Source of the DNA: an uncultured Collinsella sp.
GTDB taxonomy: Bacteria > Actinomycetota > Coriobacteriia > Coriobacteriales > Coriobacteriaceae
Assembly: GCA_902495945.1 (NCBI GenBank)
Contig: CABUZD010000067.1
Span: 1-9,349, forward strand
Direction of reading: 5' to 3'
Length of the DNA: 9,349 nt
This document shows, in pieces, positions 6,529 through 9,349 of this stretch. The notes under the pieces are model-generated. The model ran no database searches. It was not told the origin of the DNA and was given only the letters and a program-made list of their open reading frames with translations. A program made the translations under genes and the position numbers. Numbering within the stretch: the stretch's first letter is position 1; each line of letters begins with the position of its first letter.

Positions 6529-7128
6529 ATGGATCATAAAATGTCGCGCTCGCCGTGGGTTATTCATTACGACGGTTCGAGTTGCAACGGATGCGATATC
6601 GAGGTGCTGGCCTCGCTCACGCCGCTGTTCGATGCGGAGCGCTTTGGCGTGGTCAACACCGGCAACCCCAAGCATGCGGATATCTTTTTGGTGACGGGGT
6701 CGGTCAATGCCCAGAACCTGCCCGTCGTGCGCCAGATCTACAACCAGATGCTCGAGCCCAAGTGCGTGGTGGCCTGCGGCATCTGCGCGTGTTCGGGCGG
6801 CGTGTTCCGCGATGCCTACAACGTGATCGGCGGCGTGGACCGCGCGATTCCCGTGGATGTGTACGCGCCCGGGTGCGCCATTCGCCCCGAGACCGTGATC
6901 GATGCCATCGTGGAGGCGTGCGGCATCCTGGACCAGAAAGAGGCCGTGATGCGCGCCGGTGGCGATCCGCTCACCGTGGGCGGTGCCGCAACCTGGGACG
7001 GTGGCGTTGAGCTGGGCGAGGACGGGTTTGTGGCTGCGGGGGCCGGGGCTGATGGTGCCGGTGACGGTGTCGAGGCCAACGTGTCCACCAGGTCCGCCGC
7101 GCCCGCCGCTGCAAAGGAGGCCGAGTAA
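6529..7128 (+). CDS. echC: [NiFe] hydrogenase small subunit, EchC/NuoB-like, with acidic C-terminal tail
   Basis: A 199-residue cytoplasmic subunit that carries the proximal [4Fe-4S] cluster next to the Ni-Fe site. The four ligands are visible: C19 and C22 (SSCNGCDIE), C86 (GICACSGG) and C116 (APGCAIRPE). The NuoB-like domain ends near residue 145. EchC proteins are usually about 150 residues; this one adds a Gly/Ala-rich tail at about 146-199 with clear acidic excess (GELGED-type segments) and no Cys, whose role is unknown. The start is ATG 6529, 8 nt after TAGGAGG at 6514-6520, which itself overlaps the stop of the preceding gene. AAGGAGG at 7114-7120 near the end of this gene serves echD, and the stop and next start overlap as TAATG, so translation is coupled. 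HyfI/HycG of formate hydrogenlyase are homologous, but gene order favours Ech. Confidence 0.9.
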   Translation: MDHKMSRSPWVIHYDGSSCNGCDIEVLASLTPLFDAERFGVVNTGNPKHADIFLVTGSVNAQNLPVVRQIYNQMLEPKCVVACGICACSGGVFRDAYNVIGGVDRAIPVDVYAPGCAIRPETVIDAIVEACGILDQKEAVMRAGGDPLTVGGAATWDGGVELGEDGFVAAGAGADGAGDGVEANVSTRSAAPAAAKEAE

Positions 7129-7847
7129 TGCAAAAGGCTATCTATACCACCGTCGGGATCGACGAGCTCCTGTCGCATGTCCAGGCGCTCAAGGGCGTCG
7201 GCGCGCGCTTTGTGCAAATGCACGCCGAGCGCAACGTCGACGACGGCACGTATCGCCTGGTCTATACGTTTATCAACGTTCGTGTTGCTCAGGAGCAGAT
7301 TGCGCAGGACGGCAGCTATGCGATCGAGAACCTGGTGGTTGAGGGTATCGACCAGTACCAGGAGATTCCGTCCATCAGCTCGTATTATCCGGCGGTATTC
7401 CCGTTTGAAAATGAGGCCCACGACCTATTTGGTCTTGCCATCACCGACATGCAGATTGACTTTAAGGGCTTTTTCTACCAGGTCTCGACTGCCGAGCCCA
7501 TGAGTGTGATCACGCCCGAGGTGAAGGCTGCGCGCGAGAAGGCCATGAAGGTCCGTGCCGCCGCCGAGGCCAAGGCGCGCAAAGCCGCGGCCGAGAAGGC
7601 CGCCACGGCTGCGGCTGCTGCAGGGGAGGGCGCCGCAGGTGCCGGCGATGCTGCGGGCGCTGCCGTCGCTCAGCCCGCTGCGGCTGCCGGCTCCGATGCT
7701 CAGCGCGATGAAGCTGCTGCCAAGGCCGCGCTCAAGGCCGCCGAGCTGGAAGCAAAGCTCGCCGCCATGGATCCCGAAAAAGCGGCCAAGGTCCGCGCGG
7801 CGCTTGCCGCCAAGGCTGCCCGCGACAAGCAGAAAAAGGAGGCGTAA
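7128..7847 (+). CDS. echD: NuoC-like hydrogenase subunit EchD with a long Ala/Lys-rich tail
   Basis: A 239-residue subunit that in this family packs against the large subunit; it has no metal site. Residues about 1-122 form the NuoC/30-kDa-subunit-like domain, with the conserved segment PSISSYYPAVFPFENEAHDLFG at 81-102. EchD proteins are usually little longer than this domain. Here a further ~115 residues (about 124-239) are dominated by alanine (about 50 residues) with many Lys, Arg and Glu, broken near the middle by a Gly-containing stretch (GEGAAGAGDAAG). The two flanking parts look like long charged helices, resembling coiled-coil or TolA-type stalks. ATG 7128 overlaps the echC stop by one base, with AAGGAGG 7 nt upstream. 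In HycE/HyfG of formate hydrogenlyase this domain is fused to the large subunit; here it is separate, an Ech-like trait. Confidence 0.88.
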   Translation: MQKAIYTTVGIDELLSHVQALKGVGARFVQMHAERNVDDGTYRLVYTFINVRVAQEQIAQDGSYAIENLVVEGIDQYQEIPSISSYYPAVFPFENEAHDLFGLAITDMQIDFKGFFYQVSTAEPMSVITPEVKAAREKAMKVRAAAEAKARKAAAEKAATAAAAAGEGAAGAGDAAGAAVAQPAAAAGSDAQRDEAAAKAALKAAELEAKLAAMDPEKAAKVRAALAAKAARDKQKKEA

Positions 7848-7852
7848 GGTCC

Positions 7853-8941
7853 ATGGCACATCGCTCCGTTATTCCGTTTGGCCCGCAGCACCCGGTGCTG
7901 CCCGAGCCGCTTCATCTGGACCTGGTGATCGATGACGACCGCGTCATCGAGGCAATTCCGCAGATCGGCTTTGTGCACCGCGGGCTCGAGAAACTCACCG
8001 AAAAGCGCGACATGCATCAGTTTGGCTACATCGCCGAGCGCATCTGCGGCATCTGCGCCGTGGGCCACAGCTGCGGCTATGCCAGCGCCTGCGAGCGCAT
8101 GCTCGACATCGAGGTGCCCGGCCGCGTGCAGTACATCCGCACCATTTTGCACGAGCTTTCGCGCATTCACTCGCACCTGCTGTGGCTGGGCCTGCTCGCC
8201 GATGCCTTTGGCTTCGAGGCGCTGTTCTATCGTTCGTGGACCCTGCGCGAGCAGATTCTCAAGATCTTTGAGAGCACGTGCGGTGGCCGCGTGATTCTGT
8301 CGATTAACGAGATCGGCGGCCTTAAGCACGACATCGAGGACTCCGAGCTGGCAGGCATTGTCCAGACGCTCGATGCCATGCGTCCCGACTACGAGGCCCT
8401 GGTGCATACGTTTTTGGACGACAATAGCTGCGGCGAGCGCTTGCATGGCGTAGGCGTGATCAGCAAGAAGGACGCGCTGAATCTGTCGATGGTCGGTCCG
8501 TTTGGGCGCGCCTCGGGCGTGGACTACGACGTGCGCATGTTTGGCGACGGTGCCTATGCGGACCTGGCCGCGTTTGAGCCCATCGTTGCCACCGACGGCG
8601 ACTGCTACGCCCGCTGCCGGGTCCGTTGCGCCGAGGTCACGCAGGCCATGGACATCATCAAGGAGCTTGTGGGCAAGATTCCGCACGACGGCATCGGCGG
8701 GCGCACCAAGCTCACGCCGGCAGACGGCGCCCGCGGCGAGGTTGTGATTGAGCAGCCGCGCGGCGAGGCGTACTACTATGTGCGCGGCAACGGCACCAAG
8801 AACCTGGACCGTTTTCGCGTGCGCACGCCGACGTCGCAAAACCTGGCGGGTCTGACGCATGCGCTGCAGGGCGTGCTCCTTGCCAACGTACCCATGATTA
8901 TCCTGACCATCGACCCCTGCATTAGCTGCACGGAAAGGTAG
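7853..8941 (+). CDS. echE: [NiFe] hydrogenase large subunit EchE (NuoD-like), without C-terminal extension
   Basis: The catalytic subunit (362 residues) that should bind the Ni-Fe(CN)2CO centre and reduce protons to H2 or run in reverse. Both Ni-binding motifs are intact: ERICGICAVGH with C65, C68 and H72, and the C-terminal DPCISCTER with C356 and C359. Other family marks are PFGPQHP at 8-14, HRGLEKL at 42-48 and RIHSHLLWLG after an ELS segment (ELE is more usual). Length matches EchE rather than the ~570-residue HycE. The protein ends exactly at the Arg of the DPCxxCxxR motif, the point where HycI-type proteases cut other large subunits, so no maturation peptide exists. The intact Cys pairs distinguish it from NuoD of complex I, which lacks them. 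AAGGAGG at 7836-7842 lies 10 nt before ATG 7853; the gap to echD is 5 nt. Confidence 0.94.
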   Translation: MAHRSVIPFGPQHPVLPEPLHLDLVIDDDRVIEAIPQIGFVHRGLEKLTEKRDMHQFGYIAERICGICAVGHSCGYASACERMLDIEVPGRVQYIRTILHELSRIHSHLLWLGLLADAFGFEALFYRSWTLREQILKIFESTCGGRVILSINEIGGLKHDIEDSELAGIVQTLDAMRPDYEALVHTFLDDNSCGERLHGVGVISKKDALNLSMVGPFGRASGVDYDVRMFGDGAYADLAAFEPIVATDGDCYARCRVRCAEVTQAMDIIKELVGKIPHDGIGGRTKLTPADGARGEVVIEQPRGEAYYYVRGNGTKNLDRFRVRTPTSQNLAGLTHALQGVLLANVPMIILTIDPCISCTER

Positions 8942-8948
8942 GCGCGGC

Positions 8949-9290
8949 ATGAGTTTGCTGACATTTGCCAAGACGGCCTTGGGCGCTATGGTCAAGCAGC
9001 CGGTCACGGTGTGCTATCCGCAGGAGAAGCTGGCGGCGCCCGAGCGCCTGCGCGGGCATATCGTCAATGACATGGACGTGTGCATCTGCTGCGGCATGTG
9101 CGCGCGCCGTTGCCCGGCGGGCGCGCTCGCGGTCGATCGCAAAGGCGGTACCTGGTCGATCGACCCGTATGCCTGCGTGGTGTGCGGCGAGTGCATCGAA
9201 AGCTGCCCCAAACACTGCCTGAGTATGGACACCGCCCGTACTCCAGTCGCAGCGGACAAGACTCCCACGGTAGAAACCAAACCGGAATAG
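8949..9290 (+). CDS. echF: EchF/HycF-type 2x[4Fe-4S] ferredoxin subunit
   Basis: A 113-residue electron-transfer subunit that would take electrons from soluble ferredoxin and pass them to the EchC cluster. Two complete cluster motifs are visible: C45-x2-C48-x2-C51-x3-C55-P and C76-x2-C79-x2-C82-x3-C86-P. Additional cysteines at 22, 47 and 90 are outside the motifs. The N-terminal ~37 residues, with a KQPVTVCYPQEK segment before the first cluster, resemble the N-terminus of HycF/HyfH/EchF. The C-terminal ~20 residues are polar and Thr/Pro-rich. The gene starts 7 nt after the echE stop; AAAGGTAGG (8934-8942) overlapping that stop is the likely ribosome binding site. It is the last gene of the operon, as in ech clusters. 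Confidence 0.92.
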   Translation: MSLLTFAKTALGAMVKQPVTVCYPQEKLAAPERLRGHIVNDMDVCICCGMCARRCPAGALAVDRKGGTWSIDPYACVVCGECIESCPKHCLSMDTARTPVAADKTPTVETKPE

Positions 9291-9298
9291 TGCGAAGA

Positions 9299-9334
9299 CG
9301 GGGCCGGTGGGGCAAAAATGCCCCACCGGCCCCG
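9299..9334 (+). terminator. Perfect 16-bp hairpin at the operon end (terminator-like, no T tract seen)
   Basis: CGGGGCCGGTGGGGCA at 9299-9314 pairs without a mismatch with 9319-9334 around an AAAA loop, 8 nt after the echF stop. The remaining 15 bases of the window are GC-rich, with no T run. It probably ends or protects the operon transcript, but it is not a canonical intrinsic terminator. Confidence 0.6.
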
Positions 9335-9349
9335 CGCGGGGACGCGCGG

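Noticed and set aside
7128..8941. Formate hydrogenlyase HycE/HyfG
   Set aside because: In those enzymes the NuoC and NuoD domains are one long protein with a C-terminal extension; here they are separate genes and the extension is absent.
7700..9007. 435-residue minus-strand open frame opposite echD-echF
   Set aside because: It covers the reverse of three genes with intact cofactor motifs; the composition is that of a GC-rich shadow frame.
3634..9290. Respiratory complex I (nuo) fragment
   Set aside because: The NuoD-like subunit keeps both Ni-binding Cys pairs, which complex I lacks, and the gene set and order are those of a group 4 hydrogenase.

Overview
The window is GC-rich bacterial DNA with strong Shine-Dalgarno sites, tightly coupled genes and GC-rich terminators. 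It most resembles an anaerobic gut actinobacterium of the Coriobacteriia (Collinsella-like). That assignment is inferred from gene style and content and was not checked against any database.

Layout: (1) 1-570 is non-coding. It holds an intrinsic terminator for an unseen upstream gene, then an array of three palindromic units of identical geometry (16-nt arm, 25-nt loop, 16-nt arm, repeating every 80-81 bp). (2) 577-2607 encodes a large flavin/iron-sulfur reductase of the old yellow enzyme / 2,4-dienoyl-CoA reductase / 2-enoate reductase type, closed by a strong terminator. (3) 2724-3047 is an AT-rich stretch with two small palindromes and a probable promoter. (4) 3048-3452 encodes a small double helix-turn-helix protein resembling the OrfA half of an IS3-family transposase, with no OrfB nearby, and has its own terminator. 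(5) 3634-9290 is a five-gene operon for a membrane-bound, energy-converting group 4 [NiFe] hydrogenase, followed by a perfect 16-bp hairpin.

The hydrogenase operon has the gene order of the Ech hydrogenases: antiporter-like membrane subunit, NuoH-like membrane subunit, small subunit (NuoB-like), NuoC-like subunit, large subunit (NuoD-like), and 2x[4Fe-4S] ferredoxin. The first two are fused into one 960-residue protein. Electrons from reduced ferredoxin would pass through EchF and the EchC cluster to the Ni-Fe site in EchE, making H2, while the EchA and EchB membrane domains move H+ or Na+. All catalytic Cys motifs are present. Unusual points are the EchA-EchB fusion, a large subunit that stops exactly at the Arg after the C-terminal DPCxxC motif (no peptide for a maturation protease to remove), a long Ala/Lys-rich tail on EchD and an acidic Gly/Ala-rich tail on EchC. 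No formate dehydrogenase, CO dehydrogenase or hyp maturation gene is in the window, so the physiological partner is not shown.
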